Shown here: piece after piece, positions 1-9,700 of the stretch
How positions within the stretch are numbered: position 1 is the first letter of the stretch
Layout of the letters: each line of letters starts with the position of its first letter
Assembly: GCF_014652515.1 (NCBI RefSeq)
Contig: NZ_BMYY01000003.1
Location: 186,001-250,000, forward strand
Length of the DNA stretch: 64,000 nt
Direction of reading: 5' to 3'
Source of the DNA: Bacterioplanes sanyensis
Lineage (GTDB): Bacteria > Pseudomonadota > Gammaproteobacteria > Pseudomonadales > Oceanobacteraceae
Position numbers and translations under genes: made by a program
Notes under the pieces: generated by a model
Seen by the model: only the letters and a program-made list of their open reading frames with translations
The model's database searches: none
What the model was told of the DNA's origin: nothing

Positions 1-198
1 ATCGCCAATTACGTGTTGATCGACGACGGTGCTGCCAGCGAGATCAAGGCGCGCTATCCGCTGCGCGAGGCGCGCATTGATGTCACCGACATTCCTGGCA
101 AGCCCGGCGCTTATAAAGCCACGGTATTTCTCAAGCCACACTTCCAGTTGGAAGAGCTGTCCACCTCGATTCGTCTGGTAGCCGATATCCCTGGTTAA
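1..198 (+). CDS. tssC: TssC, T6SS contractile sheath large subunit (C-terminal fragment)
   Basis: This is the last 65 codons of a gene that begins before the window, read in frame 1 and ending in TAA at 196-198. TssC pairs with TssB to form the contractile sheath around the Hcp tube in the cytoplasm. The tail with KPHFQLEELSTSIRLVADIP matches the conserved C-terminus of TssC, which ends with a strand-forming ELTxSLRLVAxLP-like segment. The position directly before hcp and tssE is the usual order. Only the end is visible, so the call rests on this tail and on context. Confidence 0.9.
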   Translation: MANYVLIDDGAASEIKARYPLREARIDVTDIPGKPGAYKATVFLKPHFQLEELSTSIRLVADIPG

Positions 199-234
199 TA
201 AGAGAAATACAGACAACACTTTTTGGAGCAAAAC

Positions 235-843
235 ATGGATCTTATTTTATTAGAACTCGGCGATGCCGCATTGACCAAACCCAAAGGCAGTGATGTGGCT
301 GCCGGCGGCTCACTGATTGACGGTGCTGCTGACGGCGACAGCTGGGTAGATGTCACCAAAAACGCCGACAACTTAGGCTTTGATGCCAGTAAATGTGTCG
401 AGCTGGTGTCGATCAATCAGGGCATTCAGCAGCAAGTCACCACCGATGTCAGCAACAGTGCGCGCACCTCTGGGCGGCCCATTATTTCTGACTTCACCTG
501 TGTGAAATACGTCGATGTATCGTCGCCCAAACTTTATGAGTACTGCCTACGCGCCAAACTGCTGGATGAAAAAGGCTCGCCTTGTCGCATTCACATTTTG
601 CGCAACTCAGGCGATCGCCTCAATATGCTGATGCAGTTTGAGCTGACCCAGGTATTGATCAGTGAAATTCAGTTCCAGTCCCATCCCAACGACATGGCGA
701 CGGAGCAGTTCAAACTGAACTTTACCGAAATCTCTTGGGTGCACTGCTTGCAAGGTCCTGGCCTTAAAAACACAGGGCATGTGGCAACCGGCTGGAGCGT
801 GGCGCGCAATCGCCCGATTGCTCCAGGCAGTTATACCTTGTAA
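235..843 (+). CDS. hcp: Hcp, T6SS inner-tube protein
   Basis: Hcp hexamers stack into the tube that is propelled into target cells, and they can carry small effectors. The 202-residue product starts MDLILLELGD and has the FxLxQVLISEIQF and KLNFTEISW strands of the EvpC/Hcp family. The ATG at 235 is preferred over an in-frame codon at 223 because GGAG lies 8 nt upstream of it. The gene is somewhat longer than the common 160-170 residue Hcp, with an extra segment near residues 15-35. It lies 36 bp after tssC, probably in one operon. Confidence 0.93.
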   Translation: MDLILLELGDAALTKPKGSDVAAGGSLIDGAADGDSWVDVTKNADNLGFDASKCVELVSINQGIQQQVTTDVSNSARTSGRPIISDFTCVKYVDVSSPKLYEYCLRAKLLDEKGSPCRIHILRNSGDRLNMLMQFELTQVLISEIQFQSHPNDMATEQFKLNFTEISWVHCLQGPGLKNTGHVATGWSVARNRPIAPGSYTL

Positions 844-860
844 GGCAGGGAGGCCAGCAA

Positions 861-1214
861 ATGAACCGCACATTGCTCGAAAAGCTAGACAGCCGCTGCC
901 ATCGCCAAACCTTGCAGCAGTCCGTGTGCCAGCAAGTGCAGCGCATTTTAGCGACCCGCAGTTATCGTCGCGCGGTGGACGGTGTCGGTTCATTTGTTGT
1001 CGCCTTTGGCATTCCTGAATTACTGGATCAATTTAAAGGCGACGACGACGCGCAACGCCGCTATCGGCAACGCATTCGCGAGCAAATATTGGCCTTAGAG
1101 CCAAGGCTAACCGATGTCGACGTCAAAGCCATTCACAGTGACGGCTCCCGCGCCCATTGCCAGTTGATATTGCATCTGGGGCAGGAGCAGGTCAGTGAAC
1201 ATTTTTATTTTTAA
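861..1214 (+). CDS. tssE: TssE, T6SS baseplate gp25-like protein
   Basis: TssE is the small baseplate wedge protein related to phage T4 gp25, and it initiates sheath assembly with TssF, TssG and TssK. The 117-residue product has the typical SYRRAVDGVGSFVVAFGIPEL segment and the IREQILALEPRL helix of the family. A strong GGGAGG ribosome-binding site precedes the ATG. It sits between hcp and tssF, as in many T6SS loci. Confidence 0.9.
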   Translation: MNRTLLEKLDSRCHRQTLQQSVCQQVQRILATRSYRRAVDGVGSFVVAFGIPELLDQFKGDDDAQRRYRQRIREQILALEPRLTDVDVKAIHSDGSRAHCQLILHLGQEQVSEHFYF

Positions 1215-1226
1215 CTCGGGGTCATC

Positions 1227-3044
1227 ATGAGTAGCGACATTCAGCCATTTCAACAAGAGCTGAACGCCCTGCGCGGATCGGTGGAGGCGTTTAGCAACGC
1301 TTACCCAAGCGTTGCCTCCGAACTGCGCCTCAGTGCCGGCCACTCGGCAGACCCGCATGTGGAGCAGCTACTGCAGTCATTTGCTTGGCTGACTGGCAGA
1401 CTGCGCTCAGACCTGGAGCGCAAACGCTACGAGACCGCCAATCATTTATTGCTCAGCCTGTACCCGAGTTTATTGCGTTCCATTCCATGCATGACGGTGA
1501 TGCAAGCCAACGTCATGGTCGACGGTGCTAGCTTTATCAACGGCTATAGCCTAGAAAAAGGGCGCACGTTTACCGCACTCAGCCAAGCTCGGCGCTTGGG
1601 CGATCAGGTTGAAAACAAGCAGGTGGAATGTCGCATGCAGTGCTGTTACGACACACCGCTGTGGCCATTTGAAATTCGTGACATCGCCACCAAGCCCAAA
1701 AACTTATTTCCGTTTCTGGATCATCGCGCTGATGTTCAGGGCGTGATGTCCATCCGCATTCAAAGTCAGGGCTCAGACCCGATTTACGAATACCCGCTGG
1801 AGCGATTGCGCTTCTTTATCGCCGCCAACGATTTGCGCGCGCCTTTGCACCAACTGCTGAGCCAACATTTTCGTGGCGCCGCACTCAAAGTCGGCGATCA
1901 ATACATAGAGCTGCCCGAAGCAAATATCGAATGGCTTGGCTTTGAGCCCGAACACAACGTACTGCCACAGCACACCGGCAGCCACGAGGGCTATCGGCTA
2001 CTGCAGGAATATTTCTATTTTCCGGAAAAATACTATTTTTTCGAGCTGACCGGCATTCAGGCCGACCAGCTGACCGACGAGTTTGAGCTGTTGCTCTTGG
2101 TCGAGCGTATGGACTTACTGCCCGGGCTGCAACGCAACAGTCTCTGCATCAACAGCTTTCCAGCCATCAACTTATTTCCCGCCGTATTTAAACCGGTGCA
2201 ATTGGATCAAAGCCAGTTTGAGTACCGTTTATTGGCCGATGAAGACCAATACGGCCAGAGCGAAGTGCACAGCCTAAGCGAAGTCAAAGTGCTGTCAGCC
2301 AACGGCCAGGTGCGTCGCGCCGAGCCATGGTTGGGCGGAGCAGGGGCCAGCTCACCGCAGCAACAACTGCGTTTTCTCACCCGCCTGGTGCCACCTTTAA
2401 CACCGACTGCGGCAGGCTGCGACACCTTAATTGCTTTGCAAGACGAGCAACTGCGACCGGCCACGCCGGTGGATCAAACCCTCAGCGTTAAAGGCCTGTG
2501 CAGTAACCGCAATTTAGCCGAATCGCTGCGCATGGGCGATCGCATGCAATTGGTGGGCGCCGGCGCATTGCATCACGCCGCCGTGGTCTCTCGCCCAACC
2601 CTGTTTAAACCGGCACGGTTGCAAGGCGAGTCCATGGTGCAACTGCTGTCGCAGCTGCATTTGAATTTGCGCTCATTGGTACGCGGCAGTGCCAGCGAAG
2701 TGCAGCAGCGTCTCCACCAGCTGTTAAGCCTGTACACCGACCCGATGAACCCATCGCACCTGAAGCAGCTCGATGGCCTGGTGTCGCTGACGGCTCGCTC
2801 GTCGGTCAAGCGCATGGGCCACGATGCTTGGCGCGGGCATTTTCGCGGCACACACATGACGCTGACGCTGGATGAGGACTACTTCGACGGCGCCAACCCA
2901 TTGTTATTAGGGGATGTATTAAGTCGATTTTTGGGCCTGTACACAACGCCCAACCATTTCGTGCAACTGCAGTTGCAGAGTTATCAACGTGAAGGAGTGT
3001 GGAAGCAATGGCATCCGCGTATTGGCGAACAGGTCATTCTGTAA
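1227..3044 (+). CDS. tssF: TssF, T6SS baseplate protein
   Basis: TssF is a wedge component of the baseplate. The 605-residue length is normal for the family (VasA/ImpG). The N-terminal half has the conserved FAWLTGRLRSDLE and LLSLYPSLLRSIPCMTV motifs, where TssF proteins carry a LLxxLxPHYLxPxPSM-like sequence. The C-terminal end overlaps the start of tssG by 37 bp in another frame, which suggests translational coupling. Confidence 0.93.
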   Translation: MSSDIQPFQQELNALRGSVEAFSNAYPSVASELRLSAGHSADPHVEQLLQSFAWLTGRLRSDLERKRYETANHLLLSLYPSLLRSIPCMTVMQANVMVDGASFINGYSLEKGRTFTALSQARRLGDQVENKQVECRMQCCYDTPLWPFEIRDIATKPKNLFPFLDHRADVQGVMSIRIQSQGSDPIYEYPLERLRFFIAANDLRAPLHQLLSQHFRGAALKVGDQYIELPEANIEWLGFEPEHNVLPQHTGSHEGYRLLQEYFYFPEKYYFFELTGIQADQLTDEFELLLLVERMDLLPGLQRNSLCINSFPAINLFPAVFKPVQLDQSQFEYRLLADEDQYGQSEVHSLSEVKVLSANGQVRRAEPWLGGAGASSPQQQLRFLTRLVPPLTPTAAGCDTLIALQDEQLRPATPVDQTLSVKGLCSNRNLAESLRMGDRMQLVGAGALHHAAVVSRPTLFKPARLQGESMVQLLSQLHLNLRSLVRGSASEVQQRLHQLLSLYTDPMNPSHLKQLDGLVSLTARSSVKRMGHDAWRGHFRGTHMTLTLDEDYFDGANPLLLGDVLSRFLGLYTTPNHFVQLQLQSYQREGVWKQWHPRIGEQVIL

Positions 3045-4060
3045 GCTCACTGCTGCAAAGCCCCGGCGTTGGTTGGGATTTCCTGCAATTGGTGCGCTTG
3101 TTGCTGGCCGCTAACGCCGACCAGTTTGATGACCACCAGCGCAGCGACCAAGATCTGCTGCAGCGCATTGGCGAAGCCATACGCTTCGATCTGGTGCTGG
3201 ATGCCGACTACCCACCCGGTGAAGTGCGCCACCTCAGCTACCAGCCGCAACAGCCCACCCACTTGACGGCCACCCTGGGCGGCCTAAGTGCCAACGATGG
3301 GCCACTGCCCGAACCCTTTATCGAATGGCTGCGTGAGCTGGATGAGCAAGACGACCACGCCATGCTCGATTTTCTCGGCTTGTTCAACCAGCGACTGCAA
3401 GCACTGCGCTACTTGGTGCAACGCGAGCAATGCCCGACTTTGCTGGACTGTCGCGCCGAGCACAGCCACAGCGGTGCGTTACTGCAGGCTTTGGCTGGCA
3501 CACTGGGGGTAGGCGAAGCCGCCAACAGCGACCTCGCTTTGGCCGGCTTATTCGCTAACTGCCGCATGTCATTGCCCGTGGTGCGGCAACTGCTGCAATT
3601 TGAACTGGGCATTGAGCTGCGTCACATGGACTGCCTGGAAGGCGGCTGGGTGCAAATAGACAGCGCCGATCATACCCACTTAGGGCAAGATCTTAACGCC
3701 GAGTTGGGGCAAAGCGCCATGCTCGGCCAACGTGTCTGGGATCAGCACAAGTTTATTCATCTGCATCTAGGGCCCGTCGACTGGCCACGGTTGACACAGT
3801 TGATTCCTGGCGGCAGCGACTTTGCTCAGCTGCAGGCTGTGGCAGAGCGCATCAGCGATTGCCAATACGACTGCCGCATTACGCTGTATTGCTCGCAAGC
3901 ACAACTACCCAACTTGCGTTTAGGCAATCATCAAAACCCCATGTCGCTGGGGCTGACCGCCTTTTTGCCATGGTCATTGGCGCCCAGCGATCATCATTTT
4001 CAGCACAGTTTGGAGGGCGAAGAAGTCGCTGTGTCGTTTGTAGTGGAGGCGGCGCTATGA
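3008..4060 (+). CDS. tssG: TssG, T6SS baseplate protein
   Basis: TssG partners TssF in the baseplate wedge. The 350-residue product has the family's early FLQLVRLL segment and a late region PMSLGLTAFLPWSL that resembles the conserved xLGxxxWLG end. The ATG at 3008 is chosen because AAGGAG lies 10 nt upstream; a GTG at 2999 is too close to it. It overlaps tssF at its start and tssJ at its end (ATGA). Confidence 0.92.
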   Translation: MASAYWRTGHSVSSLLQSPGVGWDFLQLVRLLLAANADQFDDHQRSDQDLLQRIGEAIRFDLVLDADYPPGEVRHLSYQPQQPTHLTATLGGLSANDGPLPEPFIEWLRELDEQDDHAMLDFLGLFNQRLQALRYLVQREQCPTLLDCRAEHSHSGALLQALAGTLGVGEAANSDLALAGLFANCRMSLPVVRQLLQFELGIELRHMDCLEGGWVQIDSADHTHLGQDLNAELGQSAMLGQRVWDQHKFIHLHLGPVDWPRLTQLIPGGSDFAQLQAVAERISDCQYDCRITLYCSQAQLPNLRLGNHQNPMSLGLTAFLPWSLAPSDHHFQHSLEGEEVAVSFVVEAAL

Positions 4061-4545
4061 CGAGGCTCAACCACTGTGGCTTTGCACTGATCGCAACACT
4101 GCTCCTAGTCGCACTGACAGGCTGTTCCTCCAACACCCCTAAACCGGCCGCCAGCGGCCTCAGCCGTATCGACTTGCAAGCCAGCGCTGACGCCAACCGC
4201 AACCTGGCGACGGCCCTGGATTTGGTGTTCGTGTACGACGCCAAGGTGGGGCAGCTGCTGGCAGAGCTGAACGGGCCGCAATGGTTTGAACGCAAAACCA
4301 GCCTAACCCTGCGCTATGCCCACGACATTGCCGTGGCCAGCTTTGAAGTGGTGCCACTGACACTTAAGCCCAACGTGACTTTGCCAGACGGCCACGCCCA
4401 GGCGCAGCAAGTGCTGCTGTTTGCCAATTACCTCGGCAGCGACGGTCAGTACGTAACCGACATCACCCAGTTCAAGCACCTGCAGATACAGCTGCTGCGT
4501 GACCAATATTCACTCAAAGAACTGAAGCCGGTCAGCGATGACTAG
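4057..4545 (+). CDS. tssJ: TssJ, T6SS outer-membrane lipoprotein
   Basis: TssJ anchors the membrane complex in the outer membrane and binds the periplasmic part of TssM. The 162-residue product begins with a lipoprotein signal peptide (hydrophobic residues 9-20, lipobox LTGC, lipidated Cys23). The ATG at 4057 overlaps the tssG stop codon as ATGA, with GGAGG upstream. The mature domain has the alternating strands expected of the transthyretin-like fold. The order tssJ-tssK-tssL-tssM supports the call. Confidence 0.88.
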   Translation: MTRLNHCGFALIATLLLVALTGCSSNTPKPAASGLSRIDLQASADANRNLATALDLVFVYDAKVGQLLAELNGPQWFERKTSLTLRYAHDIAVASFEVVPLTLKPNVTLPDGHAQAQQVLLFANYLGSDGQYVTDITQFKHLQIQLLRDQYSLKELKPVSDD

Positions 4546-4574
4546 CCGGCGACCATTACCAAAGGCGACATAAC

Positions 4575-5996
4575 ATGGCTATTTTATCGACCGGACAAGC
4601 CAGTTTAATCCGCGCGGCGGCCAACGATGAAGGCGCCCCAGGCCGCTTGCCGAATCCCATTTGCTGGCATCAGGGCATGCTGCTGTCACCGCAACACTTT
4701 CAGCAAAACCATTTGTACTGGGAAGAGCAGCTGCGCCAACGCCTATCACTGTTGCAGCCGCATTACTGGGGCATTGGCCGCCTAGAGCTAGACCCCATCG
4801 CACTGGCGGAAGGCAGCGTCGACATTCGCCGCTTAATTGCCGTGATGCCAGATGGCCTGTTGATTGACTATCACAGCAGCGTGGATGAGCGCCTGCAGCT
4901 GGCGCTGGACATGGATTTCAGCCAAGGGCCGGTGACCATTCAACTGGCGGTGCCGATTCAGGTCGCGGGCAGTGCCAGCGAGCGCTCAGAAATTCAGCGC
5001 TACATCAGCCGCGAGGATCGCCCCAAGGTGGATGAAAACACCGGCGACAATGAGCTGGTCATGCCGCGTCTGGTGCCGCGCCTATCGCTGCAAAGCGGTG
5101 ATCAAGTCAGTCATCGCTATGTCGGCCTGCCACTGTTTCGAGTCGTACAGCCCGACGGCGGCAGCCTGCAACTGGACCCAGATTACGCACCGCCACTGCT
5201 TAACATCGCCGCCGATCACTTTCGCCACCATGGCGCCCAAGGCAGCATCAAACCTCTGATGACACTGTGCGCACAATTGGCGCTGGCCATTCGCCAAAAA
5301 GCCCGCCAGCTAGCGGGATTATCCGAGCAAGGTGAGCAGTTAGGGCGCAACATCGCCCAACGCCATCACCGCTGGATTCGAGCCATGGTGCAAGAGTTGG
5401 CCAGTTTTGAGCTGGTCGCCGGCACCGACACGGCAACGCCCTATGAGCTGTACCAAAGTCTGGTGCGTTTAGCAGGACCGGTCAGCGAGTTGGACCCCAA
5501 CGGCATGCCGCCGGCCTTTCGCGCCTACAGCCACGACAACGCCTTACCCGGTTTTTTGCAAGTGCTGCGTTACGTGCAGCAGCAGATCAGCCGCGTCAAC
5601 CTCAACTACACCACCTTGAGCTTTGACGAAGAACGCAGCGGCTGCTTTACCTTGGCATTCGATAAGGCCTGGGAAGGGCGTGACCTACTGATTGAGCTGC
5701 GCCCCAGTCACAACGGCAACAGCGACGGCGTCAGTCAGTGGCTAAAAACCGCTCGCATCGCCTCTGCCAGCATTCACAAAGTATTGCAGCAACGGCGCTT
5801 GCTGGGAGCCAAATCCGAGCGCATTCAGCGCGACCAGCGCAGCGACATCGAACCCGCCCAAGGCAATGCACTGTTTCGGGTGAAGGCCGACAAAGCGCTG
5901 ATTCGTGCCGGCGCCAAACTGTTGATTGTGTGCACCAGCGACAAGCTCAAAGGCGAGCAGCCCGCTGCCATCCTTCTGCACATGCCGCATGAGTAA
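4575..5996 (+). CDS. tssK: TssK, T6SS baseplate adaptor
   Basis: TssK trimers link the baseplate to the TssJLM membrane complex. The product is 473 residues, close to family length, and has the near-universal N-terminal motif PNPICWHQGMLLSPQHFQQN (from about residue 26). The C-terminal region with the shoulder and head folds ends in LLIVCTSDKL-like strands. It starts 29 bp after tssJ, and tssL begins 3 bp after its stop. Confidence 0.95.
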   Translation: MAILSTGQASLIRAAANDEGAPGRLPNPICWHQGMLLSPQHFQQNHLYWEEQLRQRLSLLQPHYWGIGRLELDPIALAEGSVDIRRLIAVMPDGLLIDYHSSVDERLQLALDMDFSQGPVTIQLAVPIQVAGSASERSEIQRYISREDRPKVDENTGDNELVMPRLVPRLSLQSGDQVSHRYVGLPLFRVVQPDGGSLQLDPDYAPPLLNIAADHFRHHGAQGSIKPLMTLCAQLALAIRQKARQLAGLSEQGEQLGRNIAQRHHRWIRAMVQELASFELVAGTDTATPYELYQSLVRLAGPVSELDPNGMPPAFRAYSHDNALPGFLQVLRYVQQQISRVNLNYTTLSFDEERSGCFTLAFDKAWEGRDLLIELRPSHNGNSDGVSQWLKTARIASASIHKVLQQRRLLGAKSERIQRDQRSDIEPAQGNALFRVKADKALIRAGAKLLIVCTSDKLKGEQPAAILLHMPHE

Positions 5997-5999
5997 GTT

Positions 6000-6764
6000 A
6001 TGAGCACTCGTAACCCATTCCTGATGGCAGACAGCAGCGTCAACGCCTGCGACAGCAGCGACCCGATGCGTTTAATGAGCCACTTTTACCAACAGGTGGT
6101 GGCCATTAAGCAGGGGCTGCAAAGCGGCGACTTGGAGCAGGCGGTCAGCCATCAACTGCAAATCAACCGACCGCCCACCGGCGAGGAACTGGCCGAAGCG
6201 GTTGCGCAACGGCTGCAACGCTGGGTCGAGCGCTGCAGTCATCAATTGCAAAAAGTGCTGACCGAACGAGAGTTTCGCTTAGTGCAGCAGGCGTTGTTTG
6301 TGATGGTCGCGCTGGCCGACGAGCTGCTGATTTTCAATGTGCCTTGGTCTGGCCGAGATAGCTGGCAGCAAACGCCATTAGAGATGCGCATTTTCCGCAG
6401 CTGCTATGCCGGCGAGCGCTTCTTTGCCGGCGTTGCCAGCCTGTTGAAACTGCGCAGCTGGGACCCACAGCAGCAAAACCTTGCGGCGGTGTATTTGCTG
6501 GCCATGCGGCTGGGCTTTGAAGGCTGTTTTCGCGACCAACCCAAGCGCCTGGACTTCGTTCGCCAGCAGCTCTACAAGCGCATTCGCTCGCAATCAGAGC
6601 TGGGCCGCATCTGCCCAGAGGCCTACAACAACGTTCTGGCCGCTAGCGAAGAGCGCCGTCTCGCGCCACTAGACCGCTGGTATCGGTTATTAGCATTGGG
6701 GGCCATCGCGTATCTCAGCGTTGGCCTAGGGATCTGGTTGACCTTTAAAGGCGGTTGGATGTGA
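6000..6764 (+). CDS. tssL: TssL, T6SS inner-membrane DotU-family protein
   Basis: TssL is an inner-membrane component with a cytoplasmic hook domain and a single C-terminal transmembrane helix, seen here near residues 228-250. The motif LVQQALFVMVALADELLIF in the middle is the DotU signature. The protein has 254 residues and no peptidoglycan-binding OmpA-like extension, so anchoring to the cell wall would need another protein. It precedes tssM, its direct partner. Confidence 0.92.
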   Translation: MSTRNPFLMADSSVNACDSSDPMRLMSHFYQQVVAIKQGLQSGDLEQAVSHQLQINRPPTGEELAEAVAQRLQRWVERCSHQLQKVLTEREFRLVQQALFVMVALADELLIFNVPWSGRDSWQQTPLEMRIFRSCYAGERFFAGVASLLKLRSWDPQQQNLAAVYLLAMRLGFEGCFRDQPKRLDFVRQQLYKRIRSQSELGRICPEAYNNVLAASEERRLAPLDRWYRLLALGAIAYLSVGLGIWLTFKGGWM

Positions 6765-6795
6765 TGGATGCGATAAACAGGGGAGTTTGTTGGTC

Positions 6796-9700
6796 ATGAG
6801 CACTGTCATCCATGCCTGGCAAGCCTTGCAAACACAGGCCGTTACGTTATGGCAGGCACTGCAGCAGCGCCTGCAGCCGTTAGTTATCCAGCTTGAGCCG
6901 ATCTGGAGCGACCCGCTGTGGCAGTTCATTGGCCTGCTGATTGCGGCCTTATTGATGCTGTGGTTGCTGTATAAGCTGGGGCAGTGGAGTTGGGATGCGC
7001 TGGTATCGCTGGCCAGCGCCATCAGCCAAGCCATTGGCAAACCGATTAAATGGCTAGAAAAGGCCAACGCCCAGCGGCGTCAGCGCCAGCAACAGCAAGC
7101 GCAACAAGCCCAGTCACGCTGGCGCTGGCTGACTCAGGTACATGTACGCCAAGGCATCGATGTGGTGCGCTATTTAACCACCCGCCGGGATTGGCGCTAT
7201 CGCAGCCAGTGGTTTTTGCTCAGCGGCCTCGATGACAGCGGTAAAAGCCACTGGATCGACAGCGTTGCTCACACCACCCGCACGCAACTTTTGGCACGCG
7301 AAAAACAACTGATTAGCGAGGGCAGTCAGTGGCGCTTTTTTGATCACGGTGCGGTGATCGAAGTCGAGCAAGAATCCAAGTTCGATGCCATTGTCGACTT
7401 GCTTAACTTCTATCGCCCGGAAAGGCCCATAGATGGCTTAATTCTGACCATTTCCGCGCCACAGTTGCTGGCCGCCCAAGACCCACTGCAACAGCGCGAG
7501 CTGGGCGAGCGTCTGTATCAGCAGCTGTGGCAGGCGCAGCGCAAAACCGGGTTTGTTATGCCGGTTTACGTGCAAATCACCCAGTGTGACCACATTCCTG
7601 GATTTCAGTCCTTTTGGCAGGCGCGAGAATCTGCGGCGCAAGGGGAGATGTTTGGTTGGTCGAACCCATACCGCATCGACCAAGCCTTTAGCGACCAGTG
7701 GATACATGAAGGCTTTGACGACATCATCGACGGGGTGCGCAACGCCCAACTGGCCGTCGCCGCTGCCGGCCAAGACATCGCCGACATCGACGCGTTTATG
7801 CTGTTCGACCGCGAGCTAACTGCTTTGCAAGCCCCCCTGGCAGCCGTGCTGAGCCATGCTTTTGCGCGCAGCAGTTTTCAAGATGCCTTGCCACTGCGCG
7901 GCTTTTGGCTAAGCGGGCGCGTGGATGAGCAAATCGTTGCCAGTGAAGAGTTTTTCAGCCATAAGCTGTGGCCAGAAAAGCACCTGGCATACCCACAAGA
8001 ACAGCGGCTTTTTTCACTTAATCGCATACTGCGGCGGGTGCAGTACGCATCGTTGGCGCTGGCGACATTGCTTTGCATGGCGCTGGCGATCGATAGCTAT
8101 CAGCTGTATCGCTACACCCAAGCCAGCAAAACACTTTGGGCACAAATCACACTCACGCCGCAAGACAGCAGCCCTGACGCCCACCCAAGTGCGTTCAAGC
8201 AAAACTATTGTGAGCGCACCGGGGCCTCAGTGTGGTGGCTGCTGAGCAAACTCAGCCAAATTGGACAACAGCCCAATACCCTGGCCATTCCGGCTTCCTG
8301 GGGCGGCGGCCAATCAGATTTATTACAGGAGACAGTCGCTCGCGAGATTTTGCCAGCGCGCTTGTTTGCCGGCATGGACTGTCGCTTAGAAGCCAAGGCC
8401 GATGACGTTCGCCAGCTATTTTCAAAGCCGCTGCCCCAGCAGGACGACCTGGCGCCACGGCTAGAGCGATTGCTGGAGCTCAGCGACACACTCAGTCGCC
8501 ACCAGCGGGCACGAATGGCCTTTATCAAACTGGCCGAACCCACCCACAACCGCCGTGAAGTCGCGCCAGAGCTGAAGCGGTTGCTGGACTATCTCTATGA
8601 TTCGCCCATGCCTGCCACCATTGATTTTGATGGCCCCTTGATTGCCGGTGCGGTAGAGGCAGGCACCTACGACCACGACTTTAACGAACTGGACAAGCGT
8701 AAGACGTATCGCCAGCTGAGCCAGCTCGACCAATTGGCCGCAACGGTGCAAGAAGGGCTGATTGAGCAAGCAACTAAACCGCCGGTGGCGGAGCTTAGGC
8801 GTGCTTTTATGCAGCTGTCGGATGGCCACAGCTGGCAGCAAGCGCGTGATGATATGAATAGTGCGCTGCAAGCTTTTCAACGCTGGCTGGCCGAGGTTCG
8901 TCGTCACTGGCTATTGTCGAATGCCGACAGCAGCCCTTGCGGTCAGACCCTGCAACACCTGCAGCAGGCTTTCACGCCATTGGAAGCCGCTGGCTACTCT
9001 CCAACTCAGTTGCAAGCCCTACTCAAACGCTTTCAGCCTGATGCCTGCGATGGCTACATAAGAGCGCAGCTTGAAAGCCTCAATATCCCGCCCATTGGCC
9101 CGTTTTTTCAGCCCAGCACCTTGGCCATGACGCCCGAGTTAACGCACTGGAGTGACGAATTTGCCGCCTTGCGTTCATTGCCTTTTTTGAGCGCGTCCAC
9201 AGTCGTGCCTGCTGCTAGCGATTCGGCTAGCCACGGCAATGCCGTGGTGATCGGCTGGCGCCGTACAACCCTGGTAGAAGCGTTGGATGCGATGCTGGCT
9301 TATCAGTCGTTTACGCGCCAGTGGTATCAAGCTGACGATCAAAAACCCTTCTACAGCAATGCTTTGCAGCATCAGCTGCAACGTCGCGTGCAAAGCTTGA
9401 TTCGCGGGGCACAGGTCTATGAGTCTGTGCCCAGCAGCGAAGCCGTGTTTGCTGAGCAAGACAGTGAATCGTCGCTGGCCGCCAGCGTGGCCAGCTTTGA
9501 AGCGGTGCAAACCGTGATTCAACAACTTTTGGCGGTGTTAAAGCAGGAGGGCGACGAAGCCAGCCTGGCGTTACTGCAAAACCTTAGCCAGCGCTTTGCC
9601 CAGCAACAGCTAAAACAGCTGGATCAGCTGGTCGAAACGGATCGCCTGTATCTGCCACTGCGCTCGCCGCAGTGGGCCAGTGCTAATTTTGCCGGCGCTT

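Noticed and set aside
607-993. 128-codon - strand frame across hcp and tssE
   Set aside because: It overlaps two well-supported genes on the other strand and has no family resemblance.
3859-4056. Upstream extension of tssJ
   Set aside because: It lies within tssG, and the true lipoprotein signal peptide starts at the ATGA overlap at 4057.
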